DNA from: [Mycobacterium] crassicus
Lineage (GTDB): Bacteria > Actinomycetota > Actinomycetes > Mycobacteriales > Mycobacteriaceae
Direction: 5' to 3'
Length of the DNA stretch: 64,000 bases
Assembly: GCF_020181615.1 (NCBI RefSeq)
Contig: NZ_CP084029.1
Span: 1,841,875-1,905,874, forward strand
In this document: positions 27,423-36,300 of the stretch, in pieces
Position numbering within the stretch: the stretch's first letter is position 1
Layout: each line of letters begins with the position of its first letter
Notes under the pieces: model-generated
The model's input: the letters and a program-made list of their open reading frames with translations, nothing else
Databases searched by the model: none
Told to the model about the DNA's origin: nothing
Position numbers and translations under genes: made by a program

Positions 27423-28790
27423 TCACCGGGGCTGGTGGTAGGCGTAGGCGGCGGCCTGGGTGCGGTTGTGGACGCCGAGTTTCGCCATGATGGCGCAGAC
27501 GTGGGTGTTGGCGGTTTTGATGCTGATGTATAGGGCGGTGGCGATTTCGGCGTCGCTGTGCCCGGAGGCAAGCAGTTCGAGGACGTCGCGTTGGCGCTTG
27601 GTGAGACCGTGGGGGTCAGCGCTGGTGTCCTTGCGGCGGCGGTCGGGATCGCGGCCGCGCAGGTGGTCGAGGCGTTGCTGGGCACGGCGGGCCGCGCTGC
27701 GGGCGCCAAGCTGACGGAAGGTGCCCAACGCGGCCTCGACGGCGTCGGTGTCGCCGCCGAGTTGAGCGACGGCGGCGTCGTAGGGGCAGCCACGAAGGAC
27801 CCACTCCTGCGTGGCCGCGCACCAATCCCCGTTGATTTCAAGCTCATAGGGAGTGGCAGCGATGACGTCGGTACCGGATCGGCCGCCGGCCAGTAGTGCC
27901 CAGCGTCGCAGGGAACCCCCCAGCCATGCGTACGCGGTGCCGGACACGGTGAGGGCTTCGGCCGCGGAGTGGCGGGCCGACTCGTCGTCGCCGGCCAGCC
28001 AGGCGGCCTCGGCCCGCGCGGCGCACACCGGCAGGCGGAGCAGGCAGCCCCTCGCGCAGTCCAGGGCCTCATCGAGCAGTGGCCAAACGGGTTCCTCACC
28101 ACGGCGTGCCCGGATCAAGGCGATGGTGAGCAACGGCGCGATCCGGTGCTGGGGAGTGAGTCCGGGCCGGGTGAGGATCTGTTCGGCCGCCAGCGCGGCA
28201 GGTGTCCAGTCGCAGCGAGACAGGCCGGTGAGTGCCTGCAGCCCTGCCACCAGGGGCCGGACCATCGCGAGGTCCCGGTGGTCCCGGTCGTGGTGGAAAG
28301 CCGCTGCTTCGGCAAGGTAACTCTCCGCGCGACCGAAATCGCCGCGAACGACCGCGAACATGCCGATCAGGACGCCCAGAATTCCGCCGTGTTCCTCGAG
28401 CCCAGGGGTTGCTGCCGCTTCGCGCCACACCGCCTCGAATTCATCCCAGCCGGTGTCGGTGCAGAACACGGTGGTGAGCGCCGCGTATCCACGGGCGCGG
28501 ATCACCACGGCAGGGTCCCGGAACTGGTCACCGAGGGTTCTCGCGCGGGCCGCGTACCGGGCACAGGCCGGGTCCAGGGCGAGCGCGGCGATGTGAGCCA
28601 GGTTGATCAGCGACCACGCCAACTGCGGGGACGGGCCCAGTTCTTCGAGCAGCCGCAAAGACGCGTGCGCCGCCTGCATGGCTTCGGCGGGGCGTCCCAG
28701 CGGACGCAGATCCTCGGCCTCCGGGTGCGGATATCCGACCGCGGCGGGATTGGCGACCAGCACCTCGCGTTCGAGCAGACGGCGCCCCAC
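27423..28790 (-). CDS. LuxR-type regulator lacking its ATPase half (probable truncated LAL protein)
   Basis: About 455 residues. The C-terminus is a LuxR/GerE HTH (LTKRQRDVLELLASGHSDAEIATALYISIKTANTHVCAIMAKLGVHNRTQAAAYAYH). Everything before it is helical TPR-like repeat (GRPAEAMQAAHASLRLLEELG, GDFGRAESYLAEAAAF) as found in the second half of large ATP-dependent LuxR (LAL) regulators of about 900 residues. The P-loop ATPase that normally precedes these repeats is missing. GTG 28790 is chosen because GGGAGGGGG stands before it; an open frame extends to 28928. It may be a working short regulator or a 5'-truncated remnant. It sits between uspA and uspB. Confidence 0.7.
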   Translation of the reverse strand: MGRRLLEREVLVANPAAVGYPHPEAEDLRPLGRPAEAMQAAHASLRLLEELGPSPQLAWSLINLAHIAALALDPACARYAARARTLGDQFRDPAVVIRARGYAALTTVFCTDTGWDEFEAVWREAAATPGLEEHGGILGVLIGMFAVVRGDFGRAESYLAEAAAFHHDRDHRDLAMVRPLVAGLQALTGLSRCDWTPAALAAEQILTRPGLTPQHRIAPLLTIALIRARRGEEPVWPLLDEALDCARGCLLRLPVCAARAEAAWLAGDDESARHSAAEALTVSGTAYAWLGGSLRRWALLAGGRSGTDVIAATPYELEINGDWCAATQEWVLRGCPYDAAVAQLGGDTDAVEAALGTFRQLGARSAARRAQQRLDHLRGRDPDRRRKDTSADPHGLTKRQRDVLELLASGHSDAEIATALYISIKTANTHVCAIMAKLGVHNRTQAAAYAYHQPR

Positions 28791-28839
28791 GGCCACCCCC
28801 TCCCGGTTCGGGTCCAAGACCGCGCGTCCCGGAGCAAAT

Positions 28840-28857
28840 ATCAGGTAATTACCTGAT
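28840..28857. promoter_or_regulatory. Perfect 18-base palindrome, candidate operator
   Basis: ATCAGGTAATTACCTGAT is a perfect palindrome in otherwise GC-rich DNA, 50 bases upstream of the chosen start of the LuxR-type gene. Its position and symmetry suggest a dimeric repressor site. The binding protein is unknown. Confidence 0.5.
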
Positions 28858-29037
28858 GCGCCGAGGTCGGCCCGCCCAGCACACTCCCAAGGTGAGCGTG
28901 GCGGGTGGCCTGCCACGGGTATCAGCACACTGCCATCTGATCAGGATGCGGAGTAAAGCCTAGCCCGGGAGCCCCCGCCCGCGCCCATTAAACAGCACGA
29001 AACCAGGCACGTGACCACCTACAACAAAGGAGTACCG

Positions 29038-29541
29038 GTGAAGCGTTCAGTAACGGTTGCCGCAGCGGCGGCAGCAATCGCGGTCGTAGGTCTGTCCGGG
29101 TGCTCCAGCGAAAAGAAGACGGAAAGTGCCCCCGCACCCTCCTCCCACGCCTCCCACTCCTCGAGTGAATCCAGCGCGTCGGTGAACGTCGGGGGCGCTG
29201 CCGCAAACACGAAGGTCACTATCGACGGCCAGGACCAGAACGTCACCGGCACGACTGTGTGTACGACGATGGCCGGCGATGTCAACATCGCGATCGGCGG
29301 AGCGGCCACCGGTATCGCCGCGGTGCTCAGCGACGCCAACCCGCCGGAGGTCAAGTCGGTCGGCCTGGGCAACGTCAACGGTGTGACACTGGCATACACC
29401 GCGGGTACCGGTCAGGGTGACGCCAAGGCGACCAAGGACGGCAACGAATACAAGATCAGCGGCACCGCGACGGGGGTTGATATGGCCAACCCGATGCAGC
29501 CGGTGAACAAGCCCTTCGAAATCGATGTGACCTGTTCCTAG
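29038..29541 (+). CDS. LpqH (19 kDa antigen)-like lipoprotein
   Basis: 167 residues. A lipoprotein signal ([21 protein letters not shown], lipobox LSGC, Cys22) is followed by a Ser/Glu-rich linker and the LpqH fold: [56 protein letters not shown] through to [11 protein letters not shown], with the paired cysteines. It closely follows the M. tuberculosis 19 kDa antigen, a TLR2-active surface lipoprotein. GTG 29038 follows AAAGGAG. Its location next to uspA is unlike lpqH (Rv3763), so it is a relocated or extra copy; no more than family membership can be claimed. Confidence 0.88.
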   Translation: MKRSVTVAAAAAAIAVVGLSGCSSEKKTESAPAPSSHASHSSSESSASVNVGGAAANTKVTIDGQDQNVTGTTVCTTMAGDVNIAIGGAATGIAAVLSDANPPEVKSVGLGNVNGVTLAYTAGTGQGDAKATKDGNEYKISGTATGVDMANPMQPVNKPFEIDVTCS

Positions 29542-30426
29542 CTACGTGAGGTCGTAGCTGACCCGGCGGCCTAACGAAAGCTGCTGCACCACCGTGACAC
29601 CGACCAGCACGGCGAACAGCACCAGCGCCATCACCGCGGCCCGGCCGATCGCCGCCGCCCCGAACGCCTCGTCGTAGATGCGGTGCGCGATCAGGTCGGT
29701 GCGACCGCTCGGTCCGCCCCCGGTCAAGGCGTACACCGTGTCGAACACCTGCGCCGCGCTGACCACCCCGGTGACCAGGACGAAGAACATGGTGGGCCGC
29801 AGCATCGGCAACGTGACCCGCCAGAATCGCTGCCAGCCGGTCGCGCCGTCGATGCGCGCCGCCGACAGCACCTGGCTGGGGATGGCCAGGATGCCGGCCA
29901 GGAAGAACAGGGCGACATAGCCGACGTTGGTCCAGACCACCACCGCCGAGGTCACCGGCAGCGCCAACCCGGGATCGGTCAGCCATTCGATACGGTGGCC
30001 GGCCAGGGTGCTCACCGCGCCGTCGGTGGGGCTCAGGATCCAGCGCCATAGCACCGCTATCGCCAATGGTGCGCAGATCCACGGCAGCACGTAGATGGTG
30101 CGGAACATGCCGCTACCGGGCAGCTCGCGGGCCAGCAGCACCGCCACCCCCAGCCCCAGCACGGTTTGCAGCGGAACCACGAACGCGACGAAAAGCACGG
30201 TCACCACAAGGGAATTGCCGAACACCGGATCGGTCAGCACCGACCGCCAGTTATCCGCGCCGACGTAATCGATCGGTCCCAGCAGATCCCAGCGGTGCAG
30301 GCTCAACCACACCACCACCAGCATCGGCAGCAGCAGGAACGCCACCACGCCGAACAGGCTCGGGGCGAGCAGCGCGTAGCCGAGCGTGGTAGAGCGCCGC
30401 TGGCCGGCGCGCGGCGAGTCTGCCAT
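29542..30426 (-). CDS. uspA: Sugar ABC transporter permease UspA
   Basis: 294 residues with six membrane helices and the coupling segment LSAARIDGATGWQRFWRVTLPMLRP. It is the first permease half of UspABC (Rv2316). Its stop abuts the stop of the convergent lpqH-like gene with no gap. In M. tuberculosis it is followed directly by uspB; here about 2.1 kb intervene, so uspB needs another promoter or long read-through. It is divergent from tldD with 33 bases between starts, as in M. tuberculosis. Confidence 0.92.
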   Translation of the reverse strand: MADSPRAGQRRSTTLGYALLAPSLFGVVAFLLLPMLVVVWLSLHRWDLLGPIDYVGADNWRSVLTDPVFGNSLVVTVLFVAFVVPLQTVLGLGVAVLLARELPGSGMFRTIYVLPWICAPLAIAVLWRWILSPTDGAVSTLAGHRIEWLTDPGLALPVTSAVVVWTNVGYVALFFLAGILAIPSQVLSAARIDGATGWQRFWRVTLPMLRPTMFFVLVTGVVSAAQVFDTVYALTGGGPSGRTDLIAHRIYDEAFGAAAIGRAAVMALVLFAVLVGVTVVQQLSLGRRVSYDLT

Positions 30427-30447
30427 GCAGGTATTAAAACCGGTCGA

Positions 30448-30453
30448 TACCGT
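30448..30453 (+). promoter_or_regulatory. Leaderless -10 element of tldD
   Basis: TACCGT lies 6 bases before GTG 30460, with no ribosome binding site, matching the hexamer and spacing before the acyl-CoA oxidase gene. Confidence 0.55.
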
Positions 30454-30459
30454 GGACCG

Positions 30460-31974
30460 GTGACAGCGAACCGGGGGATTGATGCCGAATTTGTCGCCCT
30501 GCCCCGCCATGAGCTGGCCGATGCCGCACTGTCGGCGGCCAGAGCGGCCGGAGCCGACCACGCCGACCTGCGGATTCATCGGATCGCCACGGAAGTCATC
30601 CGGCTGCGCGACGGCGAGCTGGAGACCGCCGTGGTCAACCGTGAGCTTGGGCTGGCCGTAAGGGTGATCGTCGACGGCACCTGGGGCTTCGCCTCGCATG
30701 CCGAACTGTCGCCGGGCGTGGCCGCCGAGACCGCCCGCCGCGCGGTGCAGGTGGCCAAGACGTTGGCCGCCCTCAACGGCGAGCGCGTCGAGCTGGCCGC
30801 CGAACCGGTCTACCGCGACGTCAGCTGGGTCTCGGACTATCGCATCGATCCGTTCGACGTGCCCACCGCCGACAAGATCGACGTACTGGAGGACTACTCG
30901 GGGCGGCTGCTGGCAGCCGATGGAGTGCACCACGTGACCGCATCCCTGACGGCGGTCAAGGAGCAGACCTTCTACGCCGACACCTTCGGGTCGTCGATCA
31001 CCCAGCAGCGGGTGCGGCTGATGCCGGTCTGCGACGCGGTCACCGTCGGGGCCGACGGCTTTGACTCCATGCGAACCCTGGCGCCGCCGACCGCCCGCGG
31101 CTGGGAGGCGGTGATCGGCGACGACGTGTGGAACTGGACCGAGGAACTGGCGCAGTTGCCGGCGTTGTTGGCCGAGAAGATCAAAGCCCCCAGCGTGACG
31201 GCCGGGCCCACCGACCTGGTGATCGACCCGACCAACTTGTGGCTGACGATCCACGAGTCCATCGGGCACGCAACCGAATACGACCGGGCCATCGGCTATG
31301 AGGCGGCCTACGCCGGCACATCGTTCGCCACCCCGGACAAGCTGGGCACGCTGCGGTACGGGTCGCCGGTGATGAACGTGACCGCCGACCGCACCGTGCC
31401 CTTCGGCCTGGCCAGCATCGGCTACGACGATGAGGGCGTGGCCGCCCAGAGCTGGGATCTGGTGCGCGACGGGCGATTCGTGGGTTACCAGCTGGACCGG
31501 GTGTTCGCGCCGCGCCTGGGTCAAGCCCGCTCCAATGGCTGTTCGTACGCCGACTCGCCACACCACGTGCCGATCCAGCGAATGGCCAACGTGTCGCTGC
31601 AACCGGGCCCCGATGACGTGAGCACCGCTGACCTGATCTCCCGGGTCGACGACGGCATCTATATCGTGGGCGATCGATCGTGGTCGATCGACATGCAGCG
31701 CTACAACTTTCAGTTCACCGGGCAGCGGTTCTTCCGGATCCGCGACGGGCGCCTCGATGGACAGCTGCGCGACGTCGCCTACCAGGCCACCACCACCGAT
31801 TTCTGGAATGCGATGGAGGCCGTCGGCGGCGCTTCGACGTGGCGGCTCGGCGGGGCGTTCAACTGCGGCAAGGCCCAGCCCGGACAGGTCGCCGCGGTCA
31901 GCCACGGCTGCCCGTCGGCACTGTTCCGCGGAATCAACGTGCTCAACACCCGCAGCGAGGGGGGCCGGGAATGA
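30460..31974 (+). CDS. tldD: TldD metalloprotease
   Basis: 504 residues, like Rv2315c. The zinc motif of TldD, HExxxH, is present as IHESIGHATEYDRAIGYEAAYAGTS, and the C-terminal region has the third-ligand area (RSNGCSYADSPHHVPIQRMANVSLQPG, FNCGKAQPGQ). TldD is the catalytic half of the TldD/TldE protease that degrades unfolded peptides and trims modified peptides. GTG 30460 follows a leaderless -10. The stop overlaps the tldE ATG, so the two subunits are co-translated. Confidence 0.92.
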   Translation: MTANRGIDAEFVALPRHELADAALSAARAAGADHADLRIHRIATEVIRLRDGELETAVVNRELGLAVRVIVDGTWGFASHAELSPGVAAETARRAVQVAKTLAALNGERVELAAEPVYRDVSWVSDYRIDPFDVPTADKIDVLEDYSGRLLAADGVHHVTASLTAVKEQTFYADTFGSSITQQRVRLMPVCDAVTVGADGFDSMRTLAPPTARGWEAVIGDDVWNWTEELAQLPALLAEKIKAPSVTAGPTDLVIDPTNLWLTIHESIGHATEYDRAIGYEAAYAGTSFATPDKLGTLRYGSPVMNVTADRTVPFGLASIGYDDEGVAAQSWDLVRDGRFVGYQLDRVFAPRLGQARSNGCSYADSPHHVPIQRMANVSLQPGPDDVSTADLISRVDDGIYIVGDRSWSIDMQRYNFQFTGQRFFRIRDGRLDGQLRDVAYQATTTDFWNAMEAVGGASTWRLGGAFNCGKAQPGQVAAVSHGCPSALFRGINVLNTRSEGGRE

Positions 31975-33347
31975 TCCCAGCACAGCAGGTCATCGACACC
32001 GCGTTGGCAGCGAGCCGGCGGAGCGCCGGCAATAACATCGAGACCATCGTGCTGGTCACCGAACGGGCCGAGGCGTCACTGCGCTGGGCGGGTAACTCGA
32101 TGACCACCAACGGGGTGTCGAACAGCCGCACCACCACCGTGGTCTCGATCGTCCGCGACGACGAGGGCGCGCGGGTGGGCTCGCTGTGCTCGGCGGAGGT
32201 GGATCCGGCGCTCATCCCCGAACTGGTGGCGGCGTCGGCCGAGGCGGCCGCGGGTGCGCCGGAGGCTCGTGACGCCGCGGACCTGGTGGGCGGCAACGGC
32301 GTACCGGAGGACTGGGACGCCGCGGTGCCGGGCACCGGTGCCGAGGTCTTCGGTGGGCTGGCCGGTTCGCTGAGCCGGGGCTTTCGGGGTGCTGACCAGC
32401 TCTACGGGTTCGCCCGGCACGAGGTGGAGACGACGTTCCTGGCGTCCTCGACCGGGTTGCGGCGACGTTTCACCCAGCCGACCGGGACTGTGGAGATCAA
32501 CGCCAAACGCGACGGCGCCAGCGCCTGGGCTGGGATCAGCACACCGGACTTCGTTGATGTGCAGGCGGATTCGCTGTTGGAGCAGCTCTCCACCCGGCTG
32601 GGGTGGGCGGAGCGCAGCGTCGAGCTGCCGGCCGGCCGCTACGAGACGCTGATGCCGCCCTCGACGGTGGCCGACATGATGATCTATCTGGGGTGGACGA
32701 TGAGCGGCCGCGGCGCGCAGGAGGGCCGCACCGCGCTGTCGGCGCCCGGCGGTGGCACCCGGGTGGGGGAGCGGCTCACCGAGTTGCCGTTGACCCTGTA
32801 CTCCGACCCGCACGCGTTCGAGCTCGAATGTGCGCCGTTCGTGGCGACCGGCACCTCCTCGGAGACGGCGTCGGTGTTCGACAACGGCCTGGACATCGGC
32901 TGCGTGGACTGGATCCGCGGCGGGGTGATCAATGCGCTGGCCTACCCGCGGGCCGCCGCTGCGGAGTTCGGGGTTCCGGTCGCACTGGCCGCAGACAACC
33001 TGTTGATGACCGGCGGCACGGCGAGCATGGACGAGATGATCGCCTCCACCGAGCGTGGGCTGCTGCTGACCACGTTGTGGTACATCCGCGAGGTCGACCC
33101 GACCACGCTGCTACTGACCGGGCTGACCCGCGACGGCGTCTACCTGGTCGAGGACGGCAAGGTGAGCGCGGCGGTGAACAACTTCCGGTTCAACGAGAGC
33201 CCGCTGGACCTGCTGCGCCGGGCCGCTCAGGCCGGCGTCGCCGAGCCGACACTCCCACGGGAATGGGGCGACTGGGCCACCCGCGCGGTGATGCCGTCAT
33301 TGCGGATCCCGGACTTCCACATGTCGTCGGTCAGTCAGGCGCAGTGA
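31971..33347 (+). CDS. pmbA: TldE/PmbA subunit of the TldD/TldE protease
   Basis: 458 residues, like Rv2314c. It has the PmbA fold but no HExxxH, as expected of the non-catalytic partner (ETIVLVTERAEASLRWAGNSMTTNGVSNSRTTTVVSI, SVELPAGRYETLMPPSTVADMMIYLGW, LTRDGVYLVEDGKVSAAVNNFRFNESPLDLL). ATG 31971 overlaps the tldD stop (ATGA). Its 3' end overlaps the last 17 bases of the convergent giant regulator gene. Confidence 0.92.
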   Translation: MIPAQQVIDTALAASRRSAGNNIETIVLVTERAEASLRWAGNSMTTNGVSNSRTTTVVSIVRDDEGARVGSLCSAEVDPALIPELVAASAEAAAGAPEARDAADLVGGNGVPEDWDAAVPGTGAEVFGGLAGSLSRGFRGADQLYGFARHEVETTFLASSTGLRRRFTQPTGTVEINAKRDGASAWAGISTPDFVDVQADSLLEQLSTRLGWAERSVELPAGRYETLMPPSTVADMMIYLGWTMSGRGAQEGRTALSAPGGGTRVGERLTELPLTLYSDPHAFELECAPFVATGTSSETASVFDNGLDIGCVDWIRGGVINALAYPRAAAAEFGVPVALAADNLLMTGGTASMDEMIASTERGLLLTTLWYIREVDPTTLLLTGLTRDGVYLVEDGKVSAAVNNFRFNESPLDLLRRAAQAGVAEPTLPREWGDWATRAVMPSLRIPDFHMSSVSQAQ

Positions 33348-36300
33348 GCTCGTCGAACCTGGCAAGCGCGGCGTCGAGGTCCGTCTCGTCGAACAGCTCG
33401 CAGCGGTTGATCACATCGCCGTCGACGGTCAGGAGATTGATATCGCGCCACTCCGCGTCGAAGCCCTCTTGGGAAATCCCCTGCGCCACATGGGTGACGG
33501 TCGCTCCGATGGTGCTGAGCCGATGCACCGCTGCGATGTAGATCCTGGTATCCGGTGAATCATCCCATGCTGCTTGGAGGTACGCGATCATGTCACCGGA
33601 GGCGAAACCCGCCCCGCGGCGGTGGTCAATACTTACCCAGTCCGGCGTTGTCGCGGCGAGGTCGCGCCGGTTGAAACCCGCGTAACCGTCCGCGACGAGC
33701 GACCAGGTGTGCGCATAGGCGGCGGCCTCACCGGCGAGGTAGCGGGCATCGAGCTCTTCGAGGGCGGCGTCAAGATCGCCGAGGTCGAACATGACCCCCG
33801 AGGTGATTCGTTGGTTGCTGTCGATCTCGAGGACGCCGAGCACGTCGGTGCGGAACGCCTCGGGCTGCTGGTCGTGCCCGCAGAATCGGTAGCGATGCAG
33901 CACGAGCCGCTCTCCGCGGATCGCGATCACGGTCGCCGTGATGGTCTGGACTCCGATCTGGGCGGTTGCCTGCCAGTCGGCGAGGACGGTGTCTCTACCA
34001 CACCGGACCCCGACACCCACCAACGGACGGCGATCGTCGGTGGTGACGTCGTCTGCCATCAGCCCGGCCACCGTGTTCCAGTGACGGGCCGCGAACGACG
34101 CCTCGAATCGCGCCCCGACTCGGCTTGCTGTGTTCTCCGGTCGCAGCGCGGGCCGACCGAGTTCCTCGAACCGCGCGATCGCGGCATCGAGATCTGCCTC
34201 GTTGTAGATTTCGCAGCGGTTGACCAGGTCGCCTTCGAAGGTGATCACGCCGACCGCTCGCCACTCGGAGTGGAATCCGTCTTGGGAGATCTCCTGAGCC
34301 ATGTACGTGTAGACCGCTCCGAGGTCGTTGAGTCGATGAACCGATTCGATGATGTGGCTCAGGTCAGACCTGGAAGTCCATGCGGCGTGTAGCAACGCGG
34401 GAATCTCGCCGGATGCGATCGGGGTTCCTCGCCGGTGATCGACGTTCACCCAACCCGGCGTGGTCCCGAAGAGCTCGCGCCGGTTGAGCGAAGCGAAAGC
34501 CTGCATGAGGAGTGACCACGTGCGCGAGTTCTCGGCCGCCTCACCGGCGAGGTAGCGGGCATCGAGTTCTGCGATCGCGGCACCGATGTCGTCAACATCG
34601 AACACTACGGCCGCCACGACCTTCTCGTCGGAGTCGATCTCGACGATGTTGAGCGCTTCGTTTTGAACTGACCCGGGGTCGTTTCCGGAGGCGCGAACGC
34701 GGGTGAGGACAAGGCGCTCGCCGCGGGTTGCCACCGTGCCCAGCAGGATCATCCCGAAGCCGACTTCAGCGGTGGCCTGCAGCTCTTTGATCCCCGCATC
34801 GCGACCGTACCGAACGCCGACGTTCACCATCCGTCGGCGATCGTCGAGGACATAGTTGTCGGCCGCGGCTTGAGCGATGGCATCCCAGTCCCGCGCCGCG
34901 AACTGCGGATAGAACCGTTCGATCACCAGTGCCGCCGTGTTCTCCGGGCGCCGAGTCGGTGAGCGCTCCTGCTCGTATCGTGCGTGCAGGGCATCGAGTT
35001 CGGCGATCGCGGCGACGACGTCGTCGACGTCGAACCAGACCTGGAACGCGACCCGACCGTCCTCGTCAATGCCGTACACATCGAGGAATTCGTCGTTCGG
35101 TGCGCCGGGGCTCGCGTCGGCGGTGCCCACGCTCACTCGAGAGAGAGCCAGACGCTCGCCTCGCACAGCGATGAACACATAGTCGATCCGGACCTCGCCC
35201 GTCTCGAGAATATTCTTGTTCCGACGTTGCCAGTCATCGAATGAGATGTCGCTGGACGTGAAGCCGACGATCTTGCGACGACTCTCAATGGCGGATTCGG
35301 CTGCATACAATTGCTCGAACTCGTCCCAGTCGCCTCGGTTGGTTGCGGCCACCACGCGTTCAGCCACTCGCACGCATGTGGTGTCGAAACCGACGGCCGG
35401 TTCCTCGGGTGGCGCAGCGGCGGGAGACGCGACGCGCTCGCCAAGTATGAGCCGCGCTTTCTCCGCAAGCGCCGCAGCGCCTTTCCGTTCGTACAGGTCC
35501 ACCGCCTGCGCCGCGGCGGCTCGCGCGCCCATGGAGTCCCCGCCGCCATCCAACACTCTCGCCAGCACCAGACAGGCATCACCGTGGTCGACCAGGCCGT
35601 CGGTCTGCTCCGCCAGCGCGACCGCGTCCTCGGCCGTTCGCCGGGCGCCGTCAAAATCACCGCGACGCGCTGACAGCAGCGCCCGAAGCGTCCGCCAGGC
35701 GATCGATGCCTTCAGCGCATGGCCGGCCAGACGTTCACTCTCCGAACATAATTCATCGGCCTCGGGATCTCGGTCCAGCGCCAGACAAGCACGACCCAGC
35801 AGCGCCGCGGTCTCGGCGGTGTCCGCGTCGAGGCCCATCCGACGAAAGCCCCGGTAGGCCCGACGGAGCTGTGGCTCGGCCTGGCCGGGATCGTCCAGGA
35901 CCAGCTCGACGATCCCGGCGAACTGCTCGACCTCGAGCAGGGCATGGCGCAGGCCTAGCTCGGTGACCGTGCGCCGGGCCGACTCGATCATGCGTCGGGC
36001 TGCCGGGGCGCGGCCGCGGAAGGCCTCCAACACGGCTTGGCATCGCGTCGATGTCGCCTCGACCGCCGGGGAATCCGTGGTGATTCGCAACAGCCGCACC
36101 ACGTCCAGGCACCGTCCGCCCGCCCGGGGCACCGGGCTGGGGCCCCACAGCGCCGCGACCGGTGCGCCGGCCAGCACCGCATTGACCCGACGGTGTTCAC
36201 GTGCGCGCCGCGCCGCCGTCAGCGCCTTGTCCAACGCGATCTCGCAATCGCCGATTCGCCCCAATCGGGCGAGACACCCGGCGCGCACGGTATGCGCCTT

